From an uncultured Clostridia bacterium (GTDB taxonomy: Bacteria > Bacillota > Clostridia > Christensenellales > Borkfalkiaceae): a DNA stretch of 33,684 bases. The stretch's first letter is position 1, and the number at the start of each line of letters is the position of its first letter. The notes under the pieces were generated by a model, which made no database searches, was not told the DNA's origin, and saw only the letters and a program-made list of their open reading frames with translations. Below, piece by piece: positions 8,552-15,810 of this stretch. The stretch is taken from contig CALVYJ010000003.1 of the NCBI GenBank assembly GCA_944372075.1, forward strand, positions 1 to 33,684, in the 5' to 3' direction. The translations under genes and the position numbers were made by a program.

Positions 8552-10267
8552 ATGGAAGGTATTTTGCATCCGAATCCGCAATTTGCGCGAGCGGGAATTG
8601 TTCTGTTAAACGGCGAGTGGGAATTTGAAAAGGGGATCGATCGAAGGCGGCTTGCGGGTCGATTAGGCGGAAAAATACGAGTTCCGTTTTGCATTGAATC
8701 CACTCTTTCGGGGATCGGTAACAGGGAATTTTGTACGGAGTGTACCTATGCGAAGGAGTTTGTTCTTGAAAAAAAGCCGAACGGCGAGCGTTTATTTTTG
8801 CATTTCGGTGCGGTCGATTATGTTGCCGAGGTGTATTGCAACGGAGAGCATGTCCTTTCGCACGAAGGGGGATATACGCCCTTTGCGGCGGAGATAACGG
8901 ACGTTGTCCGGGAGGGCGGCAATTGGATCACGGTTTATGTGCGAGACGATACGCGCAAAAATATACCCAGCGGGAAACAGAGCAGCCGACCGGGTTCGTA
9001 CGGATGTTTTTATACGCGAGTGACGGGGATTTGGCAGAGCGTTTGGCTGGAGCGGACGCCGCGGGAATATATAAAGAGCGTGCGATTTAATCCCGACGCC
9101 CTGCGCGGAACGGTATCGGTTGCACTCGAAGTTGATGGCAAGGCGCATGCGGAAGCGGAAGTGACGATCGGTTATGACGGTCGGACGGTCGGATTTGCCG
9201 CCGTTTCTGCGGGAGAGCCGGCGAGCATTGCCTTACAGGAGCGGCATCTTTGGGAAGTCGGAAAGGGGAGATTATACGACGTAACGATCCGGTATGGTCA
9301 AGACGAAGTAAAGAGTTATTTCGGCCTGCGTTCGGTGGGATATGAAGGAAAAAAATTCCTTTTGAACGGAAAGAGCGTATTCCAGAGGCTGGTTCTCGAT
9401 CAGGGATATTATCCGCAAGGAATTTATACGGCGGCGGACGAGCGGGAGTTAAAGCGGGATATAGAATTGTCGATGGCGTTGGGTTTTAACGGCGCACGTC
9501 TGCATCAAAAGGTGTTTGACCCGTATTTTTTATATTTGTGTGACAGAGCGGGGTACATGGTATGGGGAGAATTTGCCAGCTGGGGGATTCAAAACGAGAC
9601 GCTGGAAGCGAAGGATACATTTCTTCGGCAATGGTCGGAGGTGATCGCGCGGGACGCAAATCATCCGTGCATCGTCACATGGTGTCCGATGAACGAGGCG
9701 TGGACGAATGAGGAAAGCGGGGCGGCGCGAGACATACGCCTGGTAGAGGCGGTCTATGCTCTGACCAAGCGATTGGACGGGACGAGGCCGTGCGTCGATG
9801 TGAGCGGCGGATATCACAGCTACGAGACGGATATCGTAGATTTTCATTGTTACGATCCGTATGACAAGCTCAAAGAGCGCATAGAAAAGATGGAGAGGGG
9901 AGAAATTGATTTTTTGAACGTCTATTTGGCGGGCGAGGGACCTGCCTATGCCGGAGAGCCGTTGAATTTAAGCGAATTCTCCTATCGTTCAAAGGAAGAG
10001 GCGGAGCCGCGGGAAGAGGGCGAGGCTTGGGGGTATGATTCCATCGGCGACGAAGAGTCTTTTCTCGGCAATTATGAAAGGACGGCGGAACTGTTGCTGA
10101 AGAGTCCGTCGTTATCGGGATTTTGCTACACGCAGTTGTACGACGTTGAGCAGGAACAGAACGGGCTGTATACGTATGCGCGGAAGGCTAAATTCAGCGA
10201 ACGCGGCATGGAGCGCATACGAAAGGCGAACGCAATGCGTGCGGCGATAGAAGAAGAGGAAAAATAG
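8552..10267 (+). CDS. Glycoside hydrolase family 2 enzyme (beta-galactosidase/beta-glucuronidase type)
   Basis: Retaining beta-glycosidase of 571 residues, without a signal peptide and thus cytoplasmic. The N-terminus HPNPQF...LNGEWEFE and the jelly-roll with PFCIESTLSGIG and FLHFGAVDYVAEVYCNG are typical of the GH2 sugar-binding domain. An immunoglobulin-like domain and a TIM barrel follow. The acid/base is Glu382 in the motif PMNEAW, and the candidate nucleophile is Glu475 in LSEFSY. The ATG at 8552 follows GGAGGGGG. It starts a second transcript of the glycan locus and is followed, 21 bases later, by the broken glycosidase genes. GH2 covers galactosidases, glucuronidases and mannosidases; sequence reading alone does not decide between them. 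Confidence 0.9.
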   Translation: MEGILHPNPQFARAGIVLLNGEWEFEKGIDRRRLAGRLGGKIRVPFCIESTLSGIGNREFCTECTYAKEFVLEKKPNGERLFLHFGAVDYVAEVYCNGEHVLSHEGGYTPFAAEITDVVREGGNWITVYVRDDTRKNIPSGKQSSRPGSYGCFYTRVTGIWQSVWLERTPREYIKSVRFNPDALRGTVSVALEVDGKAHAEAEVTIGYDGRTVGFAAVSAGEPASIALQERHLWEVGKGRLYDVTIRYGQDEVKSYFGLRSVGYEGKKFLLNGKSVFQRLVLDQGYYPQGIYTAADERELKRDIELSMALGFNGARLHQKVFDPYFLYLCDRAGYMVWGEFASWGIQNETLEAKDTFLRQWSEVIARDANHPCIVTWCPMNEAWTNEESGAARDIRLVEAVYALTKRLDGTRPCVDVSGGYHSYETDIVDFHCYDPYDKLKERIEKMERGEIDFLNVYLAGEGPAYAGEPLNLSEFSYRSKEEAEPREEGEAWGYDSIGDEESFLGNYERTAELLLKSPSLSGFCYTQLYDVEQEQNGLYTYARKAKFSERGMERIRKANAMRAAIEEEEK

Positions 10268-10288
10268 AGGGAGAGAGATGGGAGAGAG

Positions 10289-10963
10289 ATGGAAGAGCGG
10301 TTGCAAAAGTACAGGGTATTGCCTTTTTGGAGTTGGAACGATAAACTCAATCGAGAGGAATTGAGGCGGCAGATCGATTGTTTTGCGGCAGCCGGATGCG
10401 GCGGATTTTTTATTCATTCGCGCGTGGGGCTGGTTACGCCGTACTTATCGCGCGAGTGGATGGAGCTGGTGAAAGAGGCGTGCGTCTATGCAAGGGAAAA
10501 GGGGATGACGGCGTGGTTATACGACGAGGACATGTGGCCGAGCGGATATGCGGGCGGCAAAGTACCGGCAAAGGGCGAGCGATACCGTGACCGTTATATC
10601 TGCATGGCGGAGCGGAGCGCCGTTCGGGCGGGCGACGTGATCAAAGCCGAGTTTGCGCGCGAGGGGAAGGAATATGCGATCGTGTTGCGCGTTTCACCTG
10701 CGGGGAATTTGCGGTTTAACGGGCAAAGTTACATAGATACGCTGAATCCGGATGCGGTGCGCGAGTTTTTGGATTGTACGCTGGAAGAGTATGAACGATT
10801 GTTTGACGGTAAGTTGCGCGACTATGTCGGCGGTATTTTTACGGACGAGCCGTCGTATGTCATGCGCACGTTTACGCCGGATGCGGCCGTTCCGTATACG
10901 ATGCAAATGCCGGTTTCCCCGGCGCGCTTTTGGAAATGTTTATTTCCTGTCCGAAAGACGTGA
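10289..10963 (+). pseudogene. N-terminal fragment of a GH106-like glycosidase, fused to foreign sequence
   Basis: The first ~203 codons read like the start of the large GH106-like glycosyl hydrolases (usually about 900-1000 residues): PFWSWNDKLNREELRRQI, GCGGFFIHSRVGLVTPYLS, AWLYDEDMWPSGYAGG and the later FTDEPSYV with a conserved acidic pair. After about 10899 the similarity ends. The frame then reads unrelated residues and stops at 10963, while the other frame carries the tail of a GH95-like protein. The ATG at 10289 follows GGGAGAGAG and sits 21 bases after the GH2 gene. A ~225-residue product would lack most of the catalytic barrel, so it is treated as a pseudogene. The GH106 assignment is moderately sure; the truncation is clear. 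Confidence 0.75.
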
Positions 10964-11223
10964 TTTATCTGTTGCCCGCGCTGCCGAGTCGGTTTGCGAG
11001 CGGAAAGCTGGAAGGCGTAAGGACGTTTGGCGGATTCGTCGTGGAAAGGTTGGCGTTCCGCAACGGGAAGGTGGAGGAATGCCGTATCCGAAGCGAGGCG
11101 GGCGGAAGGTTGTCCGTTTCGGCAGGCGGGAAGCTCTGGCAAATTGAAACGCAGAAAAATCAGACGTATTGCGTCACGGAAAGCGGCCTTGTTCCTTGCG
11201 GCGAGCGTGAGTGCGTTCGGTAA
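10900..11223 (+). pseudogene. C-terminal remnant of a GH95-like alpha-L-fucosidase
   Basis: In the frame that includes 10930, the sequence from 10900 reads DANAGFPGALLEMFISCPKD then VIYLLPALPSRFASGKLEGV and RTFGGFVVE. This matches the end of GH95 fucosidases, where QIDGNFG...AEMLLQS is followed by LLPALP and a GxxxGxRxRGGFxVD segment in a beta-sandwich. Only about 107 of the usual 700-800 residues remain, there is no start of its own at the domain boundary, and the piece runs directly out of the GH106-like fragment. It ends at 11223, 66 bases before the esterase gene. The simplest reading is the 3' end of a neighbouring fucosidase gene left after a deletion. Confidence 0.75.
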
Positions 11224-11288
11224 GGCGCGTTGGACGAAGCGAACGGTCGGTTTTTCATAAAAAGAGCAAACGAGGAAGGGAAAGAGGA

Positions 11289-11909
11289 ATGGAAAGAGAA
11301 AAGATCATTGTATTTGCGGGAGATTCTACTACCGATTCGGATAAATTGAGTACGGTCGATCAGATCGGAACGGGATATGTGAAGGTTGTGCGCGACAGTC
11401 TGGTTGCATTTCGCCCCTGGGAAAATTATCGGGTTTGGAATGCGGGCGTCAACGGGCATACCTCGCGGGATCTGTTGCTGCGATGGGACAGAGACGTCTT
11501 GAGCGGACAGCCGGACTATGTGTTTTGCATGATCGGGATCAACGACGTTTGGCGACAATTTGACTACTTGGCGCCCTCGGTTGATCTGGTGTCGTTGAAA
11601 GAATACAAAAAGAACTTATCGGAAATTGCGCAAAAGAGCGCGGCGGTACAAAATTTTTATTTTATGACGCCCTTCTTTATGGAGCGCAATCGGCAAGACG
11701 AGATGCTCTGTTTGGCGCAGCGCTACGCGCAGGGGATGAAGGAGGTTGCAGACGAATACGGCAGAAAGGTTTTGAATCTGCAGGAAAAGTTCGACGACTA
11801 CATGAAGAGCCGCTCCGGACTGTCCATTTGCGGCGACCGCGTGCATCCGGGCTTTGTCGGCTCGCTGATCATAGCGCGCTGTATTCTGCAAGAAGCGTTT
11901 TCCCTTTGA
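11289..11909 (+). CDS. SGNH/GDSL-family hydrolase (probable carbohydrate esterase)
   Basis: 206-residue cytoplasmic hydrolase of the SGNH superfamily. The four blocks are visible: GDS with nucleophile Ser13, Gly53 in NAGVNG, Asn85 in GIND, and the Asp183/His186 pair in DRVHP. The frame is open back to 11211, but the ATG at 11289 follows GAAAGAGG and gives the normal family start (EREKIIVFAGDSTTD). The gene ends the glycan locus and is followed by a very strong terminator. In such loci SGNH proteins often remove acetyl groups from sugars. That role is inferred; thioesterase or other ester substrates remain possible. Confidence 0.88.
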   Translation: MEREKIIVFAGDSTTDSDKLSTVDQIGTGYVKVVRDSLVAFRPWENYRVWNAGVNGHTSRDLLLRWDRDVLSGQPDYVFCMIGINDVWRQFDYLAPSVDLVSLKEYKKNLSEIAQKSAAVQNFYFMTPFFMERNRQDEMLCLAQRYAQGMKEVADEYGRKVLNLQEKFDDYMKSRSGLSICGDRVHPGFVGSLIIARCILQEAFSL

Positions 11910-12018
11910 TCGGTCGGCAGAGCTTGCCGAAAATCGGTCATGAACGGGTTTTCAAACTGCAACGGGCTTTATAAACCATCTGTCAATTTTCAAAGTGACC
12001 CGTCATAGTGAATTTTTC

Positions 12019-12062
12019 AAAAATGTCGGGAACGCTCAAAACGAGCGTTCCCGACATTTTTT
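12019..12062 (+). terminator. Strong (bidirectional) terminator after the esterase gene
   Basis: A perfect stem of about 19 bp with a five-base loop (AAAAC). The GC-rich core GTCGGGAACGCTC is flanked by an A-run on the left and T6 on the right, so it can act in both directions. It ends the glycan operon. Confidence 0.92.
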
Positions 12063-12208
12063 ATTCAAAATCTATGCAAATCCATTCACAAACGATCGCT
12101 CGTTCCGGATAAGGAACGTTTATAGGTCAAGAAAAACGGCAAAACTTGAACCAAATTGCCGATTTCAAAAATTTCTAAAAATTTTTTTAATTTTTTTTGC
12201 GTAAATAC
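12063..12208. other. AT-rich intergenic spacer before hsp20
   Basis: No gene seen. Two small hairpins are possible: CGTTCC/GGAACG (12101-12118) and CGGCAA/TTGCCG (12137-12161). From 12165 to 12199 the DNA is almost only A and T with long T-runs, which would suit an UP element or a bend upstream of the hsp20 promoter. Confidence 0.5.
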
Positions 12209-12236
12209 TTGACAATGGCGTAGAAAGTGCTATAAT
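12209..12236 (+). promoter_or_regulatory. hsp20: Sigma-A promoter of hsp20
   Basis: TTGACA (12209-12214), 16-bp spacer, TATAAT (12231-12236). Both boxes are perfect. The -10 box is embedded in AAGTGCTATAAT, which includes one more copy of the GTGCTA half-site used by the operators downstream. The start of transcription is expected near 12243, inside the first operator. Confidence 0.92.
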
Positions 12237-12237
12237 A

Positions 12238-12310
12238 TTAGCAGACTTACAGGAAGAGTGCTAACACTTAAAACATAAAAGTGCTAGTACTTAAGAAAAG
12301 TAAGTGCTAA
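12238..12310 (+). promoter_or_regulatory. Triple overlapping CIRCE-like operators (HrcA targets)
   Basis: The CIRCE consensus is TTAGCACTC-N9-GAGTGCTAA. Copy 1: TTAGCAGAC (12238-12246), N9, GAGTGCTAA (12256-12264); two mismatches. Copy 2: CTAACACTT (12261-12269), N9, AAGTGCTAG (12279-12287). Copy 3: CTAGTACTT (12284-12292), N9, AAGTGCTAA (12302-12310). All three have the exact 9-9-9 layout, recur every 23 bp, and share four-base ends (CTAA, then CTAG). Copy 1 is a confident CIRCE just after the -10 box; copies 2 and 3 are weaker but keep spacing and symmetry. The hrcA gene is not in the window. Confidence 0.85.
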
Positions 12311-12338
12311 AATAAAAAATAAAAAGGAGATTACAGTT

Positions 12339-12773
12339 ATGAAACATGAACTTACGGGAAGGAACGCATATTCCGATTATGATTTTTTCAATGATGCGAT
12401 GCAGGGATTTTTCCCTTCGTTGTTTGGTGTACGTGAGCAGGGCGGTCAGAAGTTTATGCGTACGGACATCAAGGAAAACGACAAGGAATACGTCATGGAA
12501 GTGGAGATGCCCGGTGTGGACAAGAAAGACATCAACATTGACCTGAAGGAAGGGTATTTGACGATCTCCGTACAGAAGAAAGAGAATAACGACGAGGAAA
12601 AGAAAGAGCGTTACATTCACAGGGAGCGCAGTTTTTCCAGCAGCCGCAGCTATTATGTCGGGGATATCGAGAAGGAAGCGATCAAGGCGAAGTATGAAAA
12701 CGGCATGTTGATGGTTTATGTACCGAAGGAGACGCCGGTGCAGGAACAGGGGCATCGCATTGAAATCGAATAA
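12339..12773 (+). CDS. hsp20: Small heat-shock protein Hsp20 (alpha-crystallin family)
   Basis: 144-residue ATP-independent holdase that binds unfolding proteins in the cytoplasm. The alpha-crystallin domain covers about residues 43-140: MRTDIKENDKEYVMEVEMPG, then INIDLKEGYLTISV, FSSSRSYYVGDIEKEAIKAKYENGMLMVYVPK, and an IxI-type tail (RIEIE) used in oligomer contacts. The ATG at 12339 follows AAAAAGGAG. It is monocistronic, placed between the CIRCE array and a strong terminator. Control by HrcA is inferred from the operators. In many Firmicutes CIRCE is confined to groESL and dnaK operons, so its use here is notable. Confidence 0.96.
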   Translation: MKHELTGRNAYSDYDFFNDAMQGFFPSLFGVREQGGQKFMRTDIKENDKEYVMEVEMPGVDKKDINIDLKEGYLTISVQKKENNDEEKKERYIHRERSFSSSRSYYVGDIEKEAIKAKYENGMLMVYVPKETPVQEQGHRIEIE

Positions 12774-12840
12774 GCGTAGCGCAAAATCGAGTACGGCGAA
12801 TGGTCGTGCGGAGCGCCGAAGGACAAAAATTTAGCGGCTT

Positions 12841-12879
12841 AAAGAGCGGGGATGAGCAAATTGTTCATCCCCGCTCTTT
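12841..12879 (+). terminator. Terminator after hsp20
   Basis: A perfect 15-bp stem: AAAGAGCGGGGATGA (12841-12855) with TCATCCCCGCTCTTT (12865-12879) around a nine-base loop. The T-run is short (TTTG), but the stem begins with A3 and ends with T3. Confidence 0.85.
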
Positions 12880-13005
12880 GCGTTGACCGGAGGGGGATGA
12901 AAGCATACGGATAAGCGCTGATCGGGGAGGGCGGTCTGATAAAAGATTAACTTTTGCTTATACCTCGTATTCAAAAAGACGAAAATACGATTTGCGGCGG
13001 GAAAC

Positions 13006-13035
13006 TTGACGAAAAAGGAGGCATTCGACTATAAT
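13006..13035 (+). promoter_or_regulatory. Sigma-A promoter of the glutamate synthase genes
   Basis: TTGACG (13006-13011), 18-bp spacer, TATAAT (13030-13035). The predicted start near 13042 leaves a leader of only about 50 bases, with no terminator or paired hairpins in it. Attenuation therefore seems absent at this promoter, unlike the leader at 17083. Confidence 0.85.
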
Positions 13036-13091
13036 GAGGAAGATAGTTTTGGGAGCGTCAAAACGGCGCAGGATCCATGGGAGAGCCAGAC

Positions 13092-14192
13092 ATGTTGATG
13101 CGAGAAGGGCAATTCAGGAACCCGTCCGGGTGTGCGGTTACGGGGATCATTGATCGCAGCGGGAAACCGATGAGCGGGGAATGTATGATTCAATCGATCG
13201 CCGTCATGCACGATCGTTCCAACGGTTTGGGCGGCGGTTTTGCGGGGTATGGAATTTATCCGCATTATAAAGATTTTTACGCATTCCATTTATTTTTTGA
13301 CGGAAAGGGTGCGCGGGCGGAGACGGAAGCCTTTTTGGGGCGGCATTTTGAAATTGCGTATGCGTCGGAAATCCGTACGCGCAAGTTGCCGTCGATTACC
13401 GACGAACCGCTGATATATCGATATTTTGTAACGCCGTTGTCGCGCAAGCTGGCAGACAGTCATTTGGATGAGCGCGAGTATGTAGCCAGGTGTGCGAATC
13501 GGATCAACGTACAGATCGGCGGGGCGTATGTCTTTTCGTGCGGAAAGAACATGGGGATATTCAAGGGTGTGGGGTATCCGGAAGATATCGGCAGATATTA
13601 TTGTCTGGAGGAGTATTCCGGCTATGCCTGGACGTGTCACGGGCGGTATCCTACGAATACGCCGGGCTGGTGGGGCGGTGCGCATCCTTTCGGGTTACTG
13701 GATTTTTCGATCGTGCATAACGGAGAGATATCCTCGTACGATGCAAATCGCCGCTACATCGAGATGTTCGGATACAGATGCACGTTGCAGACGGATACGG
13801 AAGTGATCACGTATATCATCGACTATCTGGTGCGCAAGCGGGGTTTGACGTTAAAGGAGACGGCGCACGTGATCGCGGCGTCCTTTTGGAGCACGATTGC
13901 GGATAAGGACGAGGAGGCGAAGGAGCAGGAGACGCTGTTGCGGCGGATGTTCCCGTCGTTGCTGATAACGGGGCCGTTTTCGATCATATTGGGATATACG
14001 GGAGGACTGATGACGCTGGGCGACCGTTTGAAGCTGCGCTCGATGGTCTGTGCGGAGAAGGGAGACGTAGCGTATATGGCGAGCGAGGAGAGCGCGATCC
14101 GCGCGATCGAGCCGAACGTAGAAAAAGTGTATTCGCCGGCGGGAGGAGAACCTGTCCTCTTTGAGGTATACGACAAGGAGAGCGTGCGATGA
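13092..14192 (+). CDS. Glutamate synthase glutaminase subunit (class-II amidotransferase, GltB N-terminal domain)
   Basis: Hydrolyses glutamine and supplies ammonia to the FMN subunit of a split GOGAT. Class-II amidotransferases use an N-terminal cysteine exposed by removal of a short propeptide; here Cys14 in RNPSGCAVTGI is that residue (Cys19 if the ATG at 13077 is used). The later blocks RYPTNTPGWWGGAHPF and SIVHNGEISSYDANRRYIE, then TLQTDTEVI, match the glutamine pocket. The ATG at 13092 has the better ribosome site (GGGAGAG, 7 bases away) than 13077. The gene overlaps the FMN subunit by four bases (ATGA), so the two are translationally coupled. This layout of separate GOGAT domains is known from clostridia and archaea. 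Confidence 0.93.
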   Translation: MLMREGQFRNPSGCAVTGIIDRSGKPMSGECMIQSIAVMHDRSNGLGGGFAGYGIYPHYKDFYAFHLFFDGKGARAETEAFLGRHFEIAYASEIRTRKLPSITDEPLIYRYFVTPLSRKLADSHLDEREYVARCANRINVQIGGAYVFSCGKNMGIFKGVGYPEDIGRYYCLEEYSGYAWTCHGRYPTNTPGWWGGAHPFGLLDFSIVHNGEISSYDANRRYIEMFGYRCTLQTDTEVITYIIDYLVRKRGLTLKETAHVIAASFWSTIADKDEEAKEQETLLRRMFPSLLITGPFSIILGYTGGLMTLGDRLKLRSMVCAEKGDVAYMASEESAIRAIEPNVEKVYSPAGGEPVLFEVYDKESVR

Positions 14193-15697
14193 ACATTTAC
14201 ATACAACCGGAATACGAAGTCGTGCGGGACAGGGATCGTTGTATCGGCTGTCGCGTCTGCGAGCGGCAGTGCGCCAATTTGGTGCACTCGTACGATGCGG
14301 AGGCGGGGAAGATGCAGGCGGACAGCGCGCTCTGCGTAAATTGTCATCGCTGTGTGTGCGTGTGTCCGACGCACGCGTTGAAAATCGTCAAGTCGGACGA
14401 TACGTACAAAGTGAACGGAAACTGGGGCAATCAGACGATCAACGAAGTGTATCGGCAGGCGAACAGCGGCGGGGTACTGCTCTCATCGATGGGAAATCCC
14501 AAGGAATATCCGGTATTTTGGGATAAAATGCTGATCAACGCTTCGCAAGTGACCAACCCGCCCATCGATCCGTTGCGCGAGCCGATGGAAACGCGGCTTT
14601 GGCTGGGCAAGCGGACGTCGGTCATAGAGCGAGACGAGCGCGGAAAGCTCAAGAATAAACTGTCGCCGCAGTTAGAGCTGAAGGTTCCCATCCTGTTTTC
14701 GGCGATGAGTTACGGATCGATCAGTTACAATGCGCACGAATCGTTGGCGCGTGCGGCGCAGGAATTGGGAACGTTTTACAACACCGGCGAAGGCGGTCTG
14801 CACAAAGATTTTTACAAATACGGAAAAAACACGATCGTGCAGGTAGCGTCGGGCAGATTCGGCGTATATAAGGATTATCTGGATACGGCGGCGGCGATCG
14901 AGATCAAGATGGGGCAGGGCGCAAAGCCCGGGATCGGCGGACATTTGCCGGGAGAGAAGATCTCGGCGGACGTATCGGAAACGCGGATGATCCCGCAGGG
15001 CGTGGACGCGATTTCTCCGGCGCCGCATCACGACATTTACTCGATCGAAGATCTGCGGCAGTTGGTGTATTCGTTGAAAGAGGCGACCGACTATAAGAAG
15101 CCGGTGATCGTCAAGATCGCGGCGGTGCATAACTGTGCGGCGATCGCGAGCGGAATAGCCAGGAGCGGTGCGGATATACTGGCGATCGACGGATACCGAG
15201 GCGGCACGGGCGCGGCGCCCACGCGGATCCGCGACAATGTCGGCATTCCGATCGAGCTGGCGCTTGCGCAGGTCGATCAGCGGCTGCGCGAGGAAGGGAT
15301 CCGCGACGAGGTATCCATTCTGGCGGGCGGGTCGATCCGATCGAGCGCGGATGTGATCAAGGCGATCGCGCTGGGCGCGGACGCCTGTTACATCGGCACG
15401 GCGGCTCTGTTGGCGCTGGGATGTCATTTATGCCGTACGTGTCATACCGGCAAGTGCAACTGGGGCATAGCGACGCAGCGTCCGGATCTCGTCAAGCGGT
15501 TGAATCCGGATATCGGCTACAAGCGGCTGGTCAACCTGGTGACGGCGTGGAATCACGAGATCCAGGAGATGATGGGCGGCATGGGCATCAACTCGATCGA
15601 GGCGTTGCGCGGGAACCGACTCATGCTTCGCGGGATCGGGCTTACGGACACGGAACTTTCGGTGCTGGGCATAAAATACGCGGGAGAAAGTATGTAA
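14189..15697 (+). CDS. Glutamate synthase FMN/iron-sulfur subunit with N-terminal ferredoxin domain
   Basis: Central catalytic subunit of GOGAT: it converts 2-oxoglutarate plus ammonia to glutamate using electrons passed through FMN. Residues ~1-70 are a two-cluster ferredoxin (CIGCRVCERQC and CVNCHRCVCVCP). The FMN-binding TIM barrel follows, with GEGGLHKD, GQGAKPGIGGHLPGEK, SPAPHHDIYSIEDL and DGYRGGTGAAP. The 3Fe-4S cysteines are in CHLCRTCHTGKC near residues 412-423. The length of 502 fits the archaeal-type subunit. The gene overlaps the glutaminase gene by four bases. It is followed by purA, not by the remaining GOGAT partners, which resume at 17199. Confidence 0.95.
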   Translation: MNIYIQPEYEVVRDRDRCIGCRVCERQCANLVHSYDAEAGKMQADSALCVNCHRCVCVCPTHALKIVKSDDTYKVNGNWGNQTINEVYRQANSGGVLLSSMGNPKEYPVFWDKMLINASQVTNPPIDPLREPMETRLWLGKRTSVIERDERGKLKNKLSPQLELKVPILFSAMSYGSISYNAHESLARAAQELGTFYNTGEGGLHKDFYKYGKNTIVQVASGRFGVYKDYLDTAAAIEIKMGQGAKPGIGGHLPGEKISADVSETRMIPQGVDAISPAPHHDIYSIEDLRQLVYSLKEATDYKKPVIVKIAAVHNCAAIASGIARSGADILAIDGYRGGTGAAPTRIRDNVGIPIELALAQVDQRLREEGIRDEVSILAGGSIRSSADVIKAIALGADACYIGTAALLALGCHLCRTCHTGKCNWGIATQRPDLVKRLNPDIGYKRLVNLVTAWNHEIQEMMGGMGINSIEALRGNRLMLRGIGLTDTELSVLGIKYAGESM

Positions 15698-15724
15698 AAC
15701 TTGTGATTTTAGGCAAAATTCGCT

Positions 15725-15776
15725 TTGCACGGGCGAAAAAATGAGGTATAATATACAGCGTGGAGAATTTTTCTCC
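15725..15776 (+). promoter_or_regulatory. purA: Promoter of purA with a 5'-end mRNA hairpin
   Basis: TTGCAC (15725-15730), 16-bp spacer, TATAAT (15747-15752); the start is expected near 15759. The transcript would begin almost directly with a perfect hairpin, GGAGAA (15762-15767) with TTCTCC (15771-15776) around TTT. Hairpins at the very 5' end are known to protect mRNA from end-dependent decay. The -10 is perfect; the -35 has two mismatches. Confidence 0.75.
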
Positions 15777-15810
15777 GAAGCGGAAAATTATATCTTGTGA
15801 GGAAGTTTCT

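Noticed and set aside
10289-10963. Intact small glycosidase gene
   Set aside because: Only the first part of the family domain is present, and the last ~22 residues are an out-of-frame read of a different gene's end.
12124-12143. CtsR-type heptad repeat upstream of hsp20 (GGTCAAG...GGCAAAA)
   Set aside because: Spacing and second heptad do not fit the CtsR consensus; the CIRCE sites explain heat-shock control better.
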